From: Streptomyces sp. NBC_00568
Lineage (GTDB): Bacteria; Actinomycetota; Actinomycetes; Streptomycetales; Streptomycetaceae
Direction: 5' to 3'
Assembly: GCF_026341855.1 (NCBI RefSeq)
Contig: NZ_JAPENW010000001.1
Coordinates: forward strand, 4,083,001 to 4,147,000
DNA length: 64,000 nt
Shown: piece by piece, positions 43,191-51,492 of the stretch
How positions within the stretch are numbered: the first letter of the stretch is position 1
How the letters are laid out: every line of letters starts with the position of its first letter
Program-made: the position numbers and the translations under genes
Notes under the pieces: model-generated
What the model was told of the DNA's origin: nothing
The model's input: only the letters and a program-made list of their open reading frames with translations
Databases searched by the model: none

Positions 43191-43793
43191 ATGACCCGCC
43201 TGATCCTCGCCACCCGCAATGCCGGAAAGCTCACCGAGTTGAAGGCGATCCTCGCCGACGCAGGGCTCACCCATGACCTCGTCGGCGCGGACGCCTACCC
43301 CGACATCCCCGACGTCAAGGAAACCGGCGTCACCTTCGCGGAGAACGCCCTGCTGAAGGCCCACGCGCTGGCGCGGGCCACCGGCCTGCCCGCCGTCGCC
43401 GACGACTCGGGCCTGTGCGTCGACGTGCTGAACGGCGCGCCCGGCATCTTCTCCGCCCGCTGGGCCGGCCGCCACGGCGACGACCGGGCCAACCTGGACC
43501 TGCTCCTCGCCCAGCTCTCCGACATCGACGCCCCGCACCGGGGAGCCCACTTCGCCTGCGCGGCGGCCCTCGCCCTGCCGGACGGCACGGAACGCGTCGT
43601 CGAGGGCCAGTTGCTCGGCACCCTCCGCCACACCCCCGCCGGCACGAACGGCTTCGGCTACGACCCGATCCTCCAGCCCGAGGGCGACACCCGCACCTGC
43701 GCGGAGCTCTCCCCGGCGGAGAAGAACGCGATCAGCCATCGCGGCAAGGCGTTCAGGGCGCTGGTGCCGGTGGTGCGGGAGTTGTTGGGCTGA
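43191..43793 (+). CDS. rdgB: Non-canonical purine NTP pyrophosphatase (dITP/XTP)
   Basis: This 200-residue Ham1/RdgB enzyme removes deaminated purine nucleotides from the pool. The family motifs are the N-terminal LATRNAGKLTELK, the DDSGLCVD metal site and SARWAG, and the C-terminal GFGYDPI and SHRGKAFRAL. A GATACT box lies 7-8 nt before the ATG. A repeat array lies immediately upstream. Confidence 0.94.
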   Translation: MTRLILATRNAGKLTELKAILADAGLTHDLVGADAYPDIPDVKETGVTFAENALLKAHALARATGLPAVADDSGLCVDVLNGAPGIFSARWAGRHGDDRANLDLLLAQLSDIDAPHRGAHFACAAALALPDGTERVVEGQLLGTLRHTPAGTNGFGYDPILQPEGDTRTCAELSPAEKNAISHRGKAFRALVPVVRELLG

Positions 43794-43800
43794 CGCAAGC

Positions 43801-43840
43801 GAGCCGTGGACCCGTCCTTGGCGGACTGGATCCACGGCTC
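43801..43840. terminator. Hairpin between rdgB and tRNA-Leu
   Basis: GAGCCGTGGA (43801-43810) pairs with TCCACGGCTC (43831-43840) with a 20-nt loop. It follows rdgB and the minus-strand tRNA-Leu and may end both transcripts. Confidence 0.55.
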
Positions 43841-43848
43841 GTCGGCAG

Positions 43849-43931
43849 TGCGGCCGGTGGGATTCGAACCCACACGGGTGTGAACCCACTGGGACCTAAA
43901 CCCAGCATGACTGCCATTCCATCACGGCCGC
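43849..43931 (-). tRNA. tRNA-Leu (TAG)
   Basis: The minus strand folds as an 83-nt class II tRNA: acceptor GCGGCCG/CGGCCGC, anticodon stem CTGGG/CCCAG around TTTAGGT (anticodon TAG), long variable arm, T-arm GGGTTCGAATCCC. CCA is not encoded. Confidence 0.95.
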
Positions 43932-43964
43932 TCAAAAACGGTCACAGCCTTCGACCGGCGGCGT

Positions 43965-45113
43965 TCAGTCTACGGGGGGAGCAGCTCGCCCGGCGAGTGG
44001 CATTCGCCCCTTCTGGCGGCACCACGTCTCCGTCAGGGCATGACAGTTGGGACACAGATACCGCAGATTCTCCCTGCGGTTGTCCCGCCAGTCCCCGTTG
44101 ACATGGTCGATCTGCAAGGTGATCCGGCGGCCCAACCACTCACCGGTGTTGCCGCAGCTCGTACATGCGTAAGGCACCCCGATCTCGGTCATGGCCCGGT
44201 GGAGCCGGATTCTGTTGGTCCGCCCGGCTTTGTTCGGCATGACGACGAGCACCTGGTGCGCGATCGATGGAGGTGCTGGGCGCTCCGGCCGCCCCCAGGC
44301 CCGGCGCTTGAAGTGACTGGTGTCGAGACCGAGGCGGGAGGCTGCGCGCCGGACCCGGCGGTGATTGGTGTCCGTAACGTTCATCCCGAGCCTGCGCATG
44401 ACGTCGGCGTAGCTGGTGGAACGTGCTACGAGACTGCGGAGCTCGTCCTCGGGAATCCGTGCGCGCTGGTGCGAGAAGTGTCCGATGTCGACGCCATGGG
44501 CCGCCAGCATGCGGCCCAGTGCCGCTCGCGAGCGGCTGTCGTCCGGGACTCCCAGTACGCGTGCCACACCACGCACGCTGGCGGTCGTGGCTGCGGCGTT
44601 CCGCAGTTCTTCTGGGGTGAAGGGCAGATCCGGCTCGGCGCGACCCATTCCGGGGAAGTGGGTGATGTCAATCCCTGCCGCGCTGATGCGGCGTCGGATG
44701 TGGGAGAGGGTTCCCGTGGCCAGCGAGGCGCCCAGCTTCAGAGCCACTTCGCGCAGGGAGGACGAGGAGGCGGCAGCTTCGGCGATGGCGGCATCGGGGT
44801 ATTTGCGCCACGGGCTGCGCTTGGCGAAGTGGCTGGTGTCGAGTCCGTGATTCGCTACTTTCTTCTGGAGCACACGGCGTTGGCCCCCACTCGACCTGAG
44901 ACCGAGCCGTCGCATCAGATCAGTCCAGTTGCGCGCGCCTCGGCGACGACCGGCGCGAGTTGCTCCCTGCTGTACGGGTCTGGTTTTGGCACGGCACGGC
45001 CGGAGGCGGCCGTCGCTGCCGGATCTGCTGTACTCCGCATGCTCATGTACCCCTGTCTCGACTGCGCGTTCGCAGCCTCGTACGGAATAACGAGCCGTTG
45101 ATCGGATGGTCAC
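43965..45113 (-). CDS. HNH endonuclease with four repeated helical modules
   Basis: This 382-residue protein ends in an HNH nuclease domain (about 300-365), with a zinc-knuckle Cys317/Cys320 and Cys354/Cys357, and His337 in the QIDHVNG catalytic motif. Before it are four similar 45-60-residue modules, each ending with a Gly-(Leu/Ile/Val)-Asp-x-x-His-Phe signature (ends at residues 96, 153, 213 and 268) and each containing a helix-turn-helix-like core (LRRLG, REVALKLGA, RGVARVLGV, DVMRRLGM). The modules probably bind DNA. It starts at a GTG (45113) with no good ribosome site, so the true start may lie a little downstream. It lies next to tRNA-Leu, a usual integration site, and looks AT-richer than its neighbours. 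Confidence 0.75.
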   Translation of the reverse strand: MTIRSTARYSVRGCERAVETGVHEHAEYSRSGSDGRLRPCRAKTRPVQQGATRAGRRRGARNWTDLMRRLGLRSSGGQRRVLQKKVANHGLDTSHFAKRSPWRKYPDAAIAEAAASSSSLREVALKLGASLATGTLSHIRRRISAAGIDITHFPGMGRAEPDLPFTPEELRNAAATTASVRGVARVLGVPDDSRSRAALGRMLAAHGVDIGHFSHQRARIPEDELRSLVARSTSYADVMRRLGMNVTDTNHRRVRRAASRLGLDTSHFKRRAWGRPERPAPPSIAHQVLVVMPNKAGRTNRIRLHRAMTEIGVPYACTSCGNTGEWLGRRITLQIDHVNGDWRDNRRENLRYLCPNCHALTETWCRQKGRMPLAGRAAPPVD

Positions 45114-45182
45114 CTCCCCTGATGTCCTGCTGACCCGGCGGTCATGCCTCCCGGGGCTTTTGACGCGGCTGCGGCGGGTGCG

Positions 45183-45503
45183 TCAGTGCCCCGACGTGGC
45201 CTTCAGTCCCACCACCGCCACCAGGAGCAGGCAGACGAAGAAGATGCGGGCGGCTGTTGCCGGTTCGCCGAGGATGGTCATGCCGAGGATCGCCGCGCCC
45301 GCCGCTCCGATGCCGACCCAGACGCCGTAGGCCGTGCCGATCGGGAGCGACTTCGCGGCGTAGGAGAGGAGGATCATGCTCGCGATGATGCCCGCGCCCG
45401 TCAGTACGCTCGGGACCAGGCGTGTGAAGCCGTCGGTGTACTTCATTCCGATCGACCAGCCCACTTCGAGCAGACCGGCGACGATCAACAGGACCCAGGC
45501 CAT
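45183..45503 (-). CDS. SMR-family guanidinium exporter (Gdx/SugE type)
   Basis: This 106-residue small multidrug resistance protein has four helices, Glu13 in the first helix (LLEVGWS), which is the proton/substrate-coupling residue, and the GVWVGIGAAGAAILG motif of Gdx proteins, which export guanidinium. GGAGGT precedes the ATG. A guanidine-III riboswitch-like element upstream agrees with that substrate. Confidence 0.85.
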   Translation of the reverse strand: MAWVLLIVAGLLEVGWSIGMKYTDGFTRLVPSVLTGAGIIASMILLSYAAKSLPIGTAYGVWVGIGAAGAAILGMTILGEPATAARIFFVCLLLVAVVGLKATSGH

Positions 45504-45539
45504 GGGAGCACCTCCGAGAGACAACGGCTGGACGGCGAT

Positions 45540-45581
45540 GCGTCGTCTTTGCGGAGCCCGGTACGGCGCGTCTCGTCGGGG
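45540..45581 (-). ncRNA. Guanidine-III (ykkC-III) riboswitch
   Basis: On the minus strand the 42 nt from 45581 to 45540 match the Thermobifida fusca guanidine-III aptamer closely: ACGAG-loop, GCGCCGTA core and GACGACGC 3' end. A CCCG/CGGG helix P1 can form, and GCGCCGT can pair with ACGACGC (one mismatch) to make the pseudoknot that buries guanidine. It ends 36 nt before the SMR start codon, so ligand binding should control translation. Confidence 0.85.
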
Positions 45582-45610
45582 TCCCTCCACGGTAGCAAAA
45601 GGATGACAAA

Positions 45611-45640
45611 AGGGGCCGGTGACCATGGTCACCGGCCCCT
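45611..45640 (-). terminator. Terminator of the GroES-like gene
   Basis: A 14-bp perfect stem (45611-45624 with 45627-45640), 2-nt loop, followed on the minus strand by TTTTGTCATCCTTTTGC. Confidence 0.85.
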
Positions 45641-45656
45641 CTGGACGACGTATGCC

Positions 45657-46013
45657 CTACAAATACAGGCCGGTCGAGTCCTCGGACCCTTCGAACCGGT
45701 CAGCGGCCACGGCGTGCAGATCCCGCTCGCGCATCAGCACGTAGGCGGTCCCGCGCACCTCGACCTCGGCACGGTCCTCGGGGTCGTACAGGACCCGGTC
45801 GCCCGGTTCGACCGTCCGGACGTTCTGTCCGACCGCGACGACCTCGGCCCAGGCGAGCCGACGGCCGACGGCCGCCGTCGCGGGGATCAGGATGCCGCCG
45901 CCGGAACGCCGCTCGCCCTCGGCGGCGTCCTGCCGTACCAGCACGCGGTCGTGCAGCATCCGGATGGGCAACTTGTCGTCATGGGTGCTGTGCTTTTCCC
46001 GATTGGCGCTCAC
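45657..46013 (-). CDS. GroES-like co-chaperonin protein
   Basis: This 118-residue protein has the Cpn10 fold: LHDRVLVRQD, SGGGILIPATA mobile loop and VVAVGQNVRTVEPGDRVLY roof strands. A poorly conserved N-terminal tail of about 17 residues and a C-terminal extension (FEGSEDSTGLYL) differ from standard GroES (about 97 aa). It is a second GroES-like paralogue, since no groEL is nearby. The GTG start is probable. Confidence 0.85.
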   Translation of the reverse strand: MSANREKHSTHDDKLPIRMLHDRVLVRQDAAEGERRSGGGILIPATAAVGRRLAWAEVVAVGQNVRTVEPGDRVLYDPEDRAEVEVRGTAYVLMRERDLHAVAADRFEGSEDSTGLYL

Positions 46014-46056
46014 GCCCCGAACCTACCTGTCCCGGCCGGTTTCGTACGCGGGCGGG

Positions 46057-46395
46057 TCAGCCCTTGCGCCGCTGCGTGCCCACCACGAGCAGCCCGACGA
46101 GCCCGACCGCGACCAGAGCCACCGGCACGATGCGCCCCAGTCTGGGCGCGCCCTCCTCGGTGACGAACTGCCCCTTCACATCGCCGACGACGCGATTGAC
46201 GCCGACGTAGGCGCGCCCCAGCGTGTGATCGATGTTCGAGGCGACCTTGGCCTTGGCGTCTCCGACGATCGTCTTCGGGTGCACCCGTACGCCGATCTCG
46301 TCGAGCGTGTCGGCGAGTGTTGCGCGGCGGGTCTTGATGTCCGCCTCGATCTGCGCCGGAGTCCTGGTATCCGGCGTTCTCGACGTATCCGACAC
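46057..46395 (-). CDS. DUF3618 membrane protein
   Basis: This 112-residue protein matches DUF3618: an N-terminal helical region (TPAQIEADIKTRRATLADTLDEI), then VHPKTIVGDAKAKV, and a single membrane helix near the C terminus (about 88-106). Function unknown. GGAGGC precedes the GTG start. Confidence 0.8.
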   Translation of the reverse strand: MSDTSRTPDTRTPAQIEADIKTRRATLADTLDEIGVRVHPKTIVGDAKAKVASNIDHTLGRAYVGVNRVVGDVKGQFVTEEGAPRLGRIVPVALVAVGLVGLLVVGTQRRKG

Positions 46396-46528
46396 CGCGA
46401 TGCCTCCGTGGTCGTGTTGTGACTCCCTGATTCGGACAGTCTGTCAGTTCGGACCGGACCGCACCCCTCGGCACCCCCCATTACGCTCGTTCCGTATCCA
46501 TTCCATCCCCCGGCCACGTGAGGTTCCG

Positions 46529-46996
46529 ATGAGCGAGCGACTCCAGCCCGGCGACACCGCCCCCGCCTTCACCCTGCCCGACGCCGACGGCAACGAGGTC
46601 TCCCTCGCCGACCACAAGGGCCGCAAGGTCATCGTCTACTTCTACCCGGCCGCCCTCACTCCAGGCTGCACGAAGCAGGCCTGCGACTTCACGGACAACC
46701 TCGACGTGCTGGCGGGCGCCGGCTACGACGTGATCGGCGTCTCGCCGGACAAGCCCGAGAAGCTCGCCAAGTTCCGCGAGAAGGAGTCGCTGAAGGTGAC
46801 CCTGGTCGGGGACCCCGACAAGACGGTCCTTGAGGCGTACGGCGCCTTCGGCGAGAAGAAGCTGTACGGCAAGACGGTCGTCGGTGTCATCCGCTCCACG
46901 GTGGTCGTGGACGAGGAGGGCAAGGTCGAGCGGGCGCTGTACAACGTGAAGGCGACCGGTCACGTGGCGAAGATCATCAAGGATCTCGGGATCTGA
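46529..46996 (+). CDS. bcp: Thioredoxin-dependent thiol peroxidase
   Basis: This 155-residue atypical 2-Cys peroxiredoxin reduces hydroperoxides. The peroxidatic Cys47 is in TPGCTKQAC and the resolving Cys52 five residues later; PAALTPG is the usual active-site context. The ATG at 46529 is used. It is divergent from the DUF3618 gene. Confidence 0.95.
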   Translation: MSERLQPGDTAPAFTLPDADGNEVSLADHKGRKVIVYFYPAALTPGCTKQACDFTDNLDVLAGAGYDVIGVSPDKPEKLAKFREKESLKVTLVGDPDKTVLEAYGAFGEKKLYGKTVVGVIRSTVVVDEEGKVERALYNVKATGHVAKIIKDLGI

Positions 46997-47068
46997 CCGC
47001 GGGGATCCGCCGCAGGAAATGTGACTGCGGGATCCGACCGCAGGAAGGTGACCGCGGGGATCCGACCG
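46994..47068. repeat. Short 27-28-bp tandem repeat after bcp
   Basis: Two full units (46994, 47022) and a partial third (47049) recur, built on TGACCGCGGGGATCCG. They begin inside the last codons of bcp. Confidence 0.75.
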
Positions 47069-47120
47069 TTCAGGGGCTTCCTGGACGGGAGCCGCCATGA
47101 CTTGCCGGGCGGGAGCCTGC

Positions 47121-49583
47121 TCAGGGTTTTCTGGACGTGAGCCCGCTCAGTGGGTCCACGCCCGGTGTCGTGCCCGTGGTGCCGCCGTTCGTGGCTCCGC
47201 CCGTCGTGCCGCCGCTGGTGGGGGATCCGGTGGTGCCGCCGCCCGTGGTGGCACCACCGGTGGTGCCGCTGGGGGTTCCGCCGGAGCTGTTGGTGCCGCC
47301 GTTGGCCGGACTCTGGGTCTGGCCCTGTGTCTGGCCGTTCGTCGGCGCCGGTGTGCTGCCGTTCGTTCCGCCCTGTGTCCCGTCCTCGTCCTCGTCGCCG
47401 TCCGTGCCGCCGTCGTCCTGGCCGTCGGTGGCGTCCGGTTCGCTGGGCTCGTAGCTCGGGTAGTCCGGTTCCTCGGCGCCGGGCTGGAGCCGGAGGTCGA
47501 AGTCCGCCGCCTCGGTGTCCTCGAGGGCGTCCCCGGTGAACTGGGCCCAGATCTGGGCGGGGTAGCCGCCGCCGTTGATGCGGGGCTGTCCGAGGGCGCC
47601 GTACAGGGACTTGTGGGCGCCGGTCTCGGGATCCTGGCCCATCACGGAGACGACGGTGGCGAGGTCGGGGGTGTAGCCCGCGAACCAGGCGGCCGTGTCT
47701 TCCTCCGCCGTGCCGGTCTTGCCCGCGGCGGGCCGGCCGGCGGCCTGCGCGGCCTGACCGGTGCCGCCGTCGACGACGCTCTGGAGCATCGAGGTGGTGG
47801 TGTCGGCCGCCTCGCGGCTCACCGTCTGCCGGACGCTGCGGGCGGGCAGCTCCACATCCTCCTCGCCGTCCTTGGTGACCTTCTCGACGAGTGTGTACGT
47901 GCCGTGCCTGCCGTGGTTGGCGAGCGTGGCGTACGCCTCCGCCATGTCGAGGACGCTGGCGGTGGCCGGACCGAGGGCGATGGAGGGGGAGGCGGTCAGG
48001 TCGGGGGTGCCGGCGGGGAGGCCGAGGGCCACGGCGGTCTTCTCCACCTTGGCGGGGCCGACGTCGACGGCCATCTGCGCGTACACCGAGTTGACCGACT
48101 TGTCGGTGGCGGTGCGGACGGTGATGTCGCCGTACGAGACGCCGTCCTCGTTCTCCGGGGCGTAGAGGCCGCCGTTCCAGCCCTCCACGGAACGCTGGTC
48201 GGTGCCGTCGTAGATCGTGTTCGGGGTGATGGCGCGGCCGTCCTGGGTCTGCGAGTCGTTCTGGACGGCCGAGGTGAAGACGAACGGCTTGAAGGTGGAG
48301 CCGACCTGGTAGTCGCGGCGGGTCGCGTTGTTGACGTACTGCTGGGTGTAGTCGATGCCGCCGTACATCGCGAGGACCTTGCCGCTGGACGGGTCGATGG
48401 CGACGCCGCCGGCGCGGACGTACGTGTCGACCTTGCGGTTCTTCTTGTCGAGCTGGTCCATCACCTGGTCGTTCACGGCCTTCACGAAGGCGTCCTGCTT
48501 GGGCTTCTGGAGTGTGGTGGTGACGCGGTAGCCGCCGGTGGTGAGGGTGTCCTCGTCGATGATCCTGTTCGAGGTCAGATAGTCGTTGACGGCCTGCACG
48601 AGGTAGCCGCGCTGGCCCGACATGCCCGCCGAGCCCTTGGCCTGCTTGGGCGGAGCGAAGGTGATGCGGGCGCGTTCCGCCGGGGTCAGCCACTTCTTCT
48701 TGACCATGCCGTCGAGGACGTAGTTCCAGCGGGCGAGGGCCGCGGCCTTGTTCTCGGGGTGCGCGATCACGTCGTACTCGCTGGGCGCGTTGAGCAGGGC
48801 GGCGAGGTAGGCGCCCTGGGCGGCGGTCAGACGCCGGGCGTCGACGCCGTAGTAGGCCTGCGCGGCGGCCTGGATGCCGTAGGCGTTGCGGCCGTAGTAG
48901 CTGGTGTTGAGGTAGCCCTCCAGGATGTCGTCCTTGCTCTTCTCCCGGTCGAGCTTGATGGAGATGAAGAACTCCTTCACCTTGCGGGTGACGGTCTGTT
49001 CCTGGCCCAGGTAGTAGTTCTTCACGTACTGCTGGGTGATCGTCGAGCCGGACTGCCTGCCCTTGCCGGTGACGGTGTTCCAGCCGGCGCGGAGCATGGC
49101 CTTCGGGTCGACGGCGGACTCGGTGTAGAAGTCGCGGTCCTCGGCGGCGAGGGTGGCGTGCTGGGCGTCCTTGGAGATCTGGGCGAGCGAGACGTTCTCG
49201 CGGTTGACGTCGCCGTCGCGGGCGAGCTGGCTGCCGTCGGCGTACAGGTAGACGTTGCTCTGCTTGGTCGCGGCGGCGTTCGCGGGCGGGATCTTGACGA
49301 GGAAGTAGCCGAGCGCGAAGAGGCCGATCACGAGCAGCAGCGCGCCGAGGAGCGTGCCGAGCAGCATGCGCCAGGTCGGGACGAACCTGCGCCAGCCGGT
49401 CCGTTTCCGCTTCTGCTTCTTGCCGGGCTTGCCCGGTGCTGTCTGTGGTCCCGCCGCGGGGGCCGGGGCCGGGCGGGGGCCCGGTTCCGGTTCCCTGGGT
49501 GCCCAGCCCTGGCTGCGTTGCTGCGGCTGCGGCTTGTCGCTCATCTGTTCGCCGAACTCCTGTTTATGGTCGTACGTTCCCAT
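47121..49583 (-). CDS. Class A penicillin-binding protein (bifunctional)
   Basis: This 820-residue protein makes and cross-links peptidoglycan. It has a cytoplasmic Pro-rich tail, one membrane helix (about 75-97), a GT51 glycosyltransferase domain (Glu148 in EDRDFYTE, QSGSTITQQYVKN), and a transpeptidase domain with Ser429 in STFK, an SVN box (about 510) and KTG at 622-624. The final 100 residues are a Gly/Thr/Ser/Pro-rich tail. The ATG at 49583 has GAGG five nt upstream; the ATG at 49544 is an alternative. Confidence 0.9.
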   Translation of the reverse strand: MGTYDHKQEFGEQMSDKPQPQQRSQGWAPREPEPGPRPAPAPAAGPQTAPGKPGKKQKRKRTGWRRFVPTWRMLLGTLLGALLLVIGLFALGYFLVKIPPANAAATKQSNVYLYADGSQLARDGDVNRENVSLAQISKDAQHATLAAEDRDFYTESAVDPKAMLRAGWNTVTGKGRQSGSTITQQYVKNYYLGQEQTVTRKVKEFFISIKLDREKSKDDILEGYLNTSYYGRNAYGIQAAAQAYYGVDARRLTAAQGAYLAALLNAPSEYDVIAHPENKAAALARWNYVLDGMVKKKWLTPAERARITFAPPKQAKGSAGMSGQRGYLVQAVNDYLTSNRIIDEDTLTTGGYRVTTTLQKPKQDAFVKAVNDQVMDQLDKKNRKVDTYVRAGGVAIDPSSGKVLAMYGGIDYTQQYVNNATRRDYQVGSTFKPFVFTSAVQNDSQTQDGRAITPNTIYDGTDQRSVEGWNGGLYAPENEDGVSYGDITVRTATDKSVNSVYAQMAVDVGPAKVEKTAVALGLPAGTPDLTASPSIALGPATASVLDMAEAYATLANHGRHGTYTLVEKVTKDGEEDVELPARSVRQTVSREAADTTTSMLQSVVDGGTGQAAQAAGRPAAGKTGTAEEDTAAWFAGYTPDLATVVSVMGQDPETGAHKSLYGALGQPRINGGGYPAQIWAQFTGDALEDTEAADFDLRLQPGAEEPDYPSYEPSEPDATDGQDDGGTDGDEDEDGTQGGTNGSTPAPTNGQTQGQTQSPANGGTNSSGGTPSGTTGGATTGGGTTGSPTSGGTTGGATNGGTTGTTPGVDPLSGLTSRKP

Positions 49584-49744
49584 ACGGCCTCGTACGCCTG
49601 ATGCGTCCCCTCTTGAAGACTCTCGCACCATGCGTTCCGTTCCCGGATCCCGGCACGTGTCGCGCCGGAAAATGCCTGGCGGGTCACACGGGGCCGGGGC
49701 TAGGCTCCTGCGCTTTGGCTCAACGCGGAGGAAGGGGACGGGTT

Positions 49745-50545
49745 GTGGGCACAGCGCGGTTGTACGCGTCCGTCGCGGCGAGCGGGTTCCGGCGCTACGC
49801 CACCTATCGGATCGCCACCGCGGCGGGTGTCTTCACCAACACCGTCTTCGGGCTGATCCTGGCGTACATCTTCATCGCCCTGTGGGACACCAAGCCGCAC
49901 CTCGGCGGCTACGACCAGGCGCAGGCGCTCAGCTATGTGTGGCTCAGCCAGGCGCTGCTGATGGTGGTCGCCGTGATGGGCGGCGGCTTCGAGGACGAAC
50001 TGATCGAGCGAATCCGTACGGGTGACATCGCGATCGACCTGTACCGGCCGGCCGACCTCCAGATGTGGTGGCTCGCCCAGGACATGGGCCGGGCGCTGTT
50101 CCATCTGATGGGCCGCGGAGTGGTCCCGCTCGTCTGCGGCGCCTTCTTCTTCGACCTGGCGCTGCCCTCCGATCCGCTGACCTGGCTCGCCTTCCTGGTC
50201 GCGGTCGTGCTCGGGGTGGCCGTCAGTTTCGCGATCCGTTTCCTGGTGGCGCTGTCCGCGTTCTGGCTTCTCGACGGGGCGGGCGTGGCGCAGCTGGCGT
50301 TCATCGCGGGGATCTTCTGCTCGGGGATGCTGCTGCCGTTGAACGTCTTCCCGGGTGTCCTCGGCGAGGTCGTACGGGCCCTGCCCTGGTCGTCGCTGAT
50401 CCAGGCGCCCGTGGACGTCCTGCTCGGCACGGCCGATCCCCTGAGCACGTACGTGTCCCAGGCCGCCTGGGCCCTCGGGCTGCTCACGGCCGGGCGGCTG
50501 GTCCAGTCGGTGGCGACGAGGAGGGTGGTGGTGCAGGGTGGCTGA
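49745..50545 (+). CDS. ABC-2 type transporter permease
   Basis: This 266-residue membrane protein has six predicted helices and belongs to the ABC-2 (DUF990-like) exporter permeases. The GTG at 49745 follows GGAAGGGGA. It overlaps the next permease by 8 bp and shares an operon with it and an ATPase, so the three form one exporter. The substrate is unknown. Confidence 0.8.
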   Translation: MGTARLYASVAASGFRRYATYRIATAAGVFTNTVFGLILAYIFIALWDTKPHLGGYDQAQALSYVWLSQALLMVVAVMGGGFEDELIERIRTGDIAIDLYRPADLQMWWLAQDMGRALFHLMGRGVVPLVCGAFFFDLALPSDPLTWLAFLVAVVLGVAVSFAIRFLVALSAFWLLDGAGVAQLAFIAGIFCSGMLLPLNVFPGVLGEVVRALPWSSLIQAPVDVLLGTADPLSTYVSQAAWALGLLTAGRLVQSVATRRVVVQGG

Positions 50546-51482
50546 CCCGGTGGAGCAGGGGGCGCGGGTCGTGGCCGGTCCGGTGGGGGAGGGGGCGGGC
50601 CGGTGGGCCGGTCCGGTGCGGGAGGTGGTCCGCGCGGCGGACTTCCAGCCCTTCGAGCGGCAGGGGGCGTACGAGCGGCTGCGCGACGGGCTGCGCGCCT
50701 ACCGTCTGATCACCGCGATGTGGATCCGCTCCACGATGGCCTACCGGGCCTCCTTCGCGATGACGGCCTTCGGGAACTTCGCGGCGACCGCCCTCGACTT
50801 CGTGGCGATCCTGCTGATGTTCTCGCAGGTCGACCGGATCGGCGGCTACAGCCTGCCCGAGGTCGCCCTGCTCTACGGAGCGGCGGGCACCGCCTTCGGG
50901 CTCGCGGACCTCGCGCTCGGCTCGATGGACCGGCTCGGGCGCCGGGTGCGCGACGGCACGCTCGACACGCTCCTGGTCCGCCCCGTGCCCGTGCTCGCGC
51001 AGGTCGCCGCGGACCGCTTCGCGCTGCGCCGCCTCGGCCGTGTCACCCAGGGGCTGTTCGTCCTCGGATACGCCCTCGCCGTCCTCGACATCCACTGGAC
51101 GCCGCTCAAGGTGCTGCTGATCCCGCTGATGCTGCTCAGCGGCGGAGCGATCTTCTCGGCGGTGTTCGTGGCGGGCGCGTCCTTCCAGTTCGTCGCACAG
51201 GACGCCGCCGAGGTGCAGAACTCCTTCACGTACGGCGGCAGCACGCTCCTGCAGTACCCGCCGACCGTCTTCGCCAAGGACCTGCTGCGCGGGGTGACCT
51301 TCGTGCTCCCGCTCGCCTTCGTCAACTGGCTGCCCGCGCTGTACGTGCTGGGGCGGCCCTATCCGCTCGACCTGCCGAAGTGGGTCGCGTTCACACCACC
51401 ACTCGTGGCGGCGGGCTGCTGCGCGCTGGCCGGGATCGCCTGGCGCGCGGGGCTGCGCGCGTACCGGAGTACGGGAAGTTAG
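50538..51482 (+). CDS. ABC-2 type transporter permease
   Basis: This 314-residue permease has six helices and a longer soluble N-terminal segment (about 55 residues). It is similar to the preceding permease (RDGTLDTLLVRPVPVLAQ against RTGDIAIDLYRPADLQM), so the pair probably arose by duplication and forms a heterodimer. Confidence 0.8.
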   Translation: MADPVEQGARVVAGPVGEGAGRWAGPVREVVRAADFQPFERQGAYERLRDGLRAYRLITAMWIRSTMAYRASFAMTAFGNFAATALDFVAILLMFSQVDRIGGYSLPEVALLYGAAGTAFGLADLALGSMDRLGRRVRDGTLDTLLVRPVPVLAQVAADRFALRRLGRVTQGLFVLGYALAVLDIHWTPLKVLLIPLMLLSGGAIFSAVFVAGASFQFVAQDAAEVQNSFTYGGSTLLQYPPTVFAKDLLRGVTFVLPLAFVNWLPALYVLGRPYPLDLPKWVAFTPPLVAAGCCALAGIAWRAGLRAYRSTGS

Positions 51483-51492
51483 GGGAACGGGC

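Noticed and set aside
43965..45113. The whole HNH region as a prophage
   Set aside because: No integrase, capsid or lysis gene is nearby and no flanking direct repeat of the tRNA end was found by eye. It may still be a small mobile insertion.
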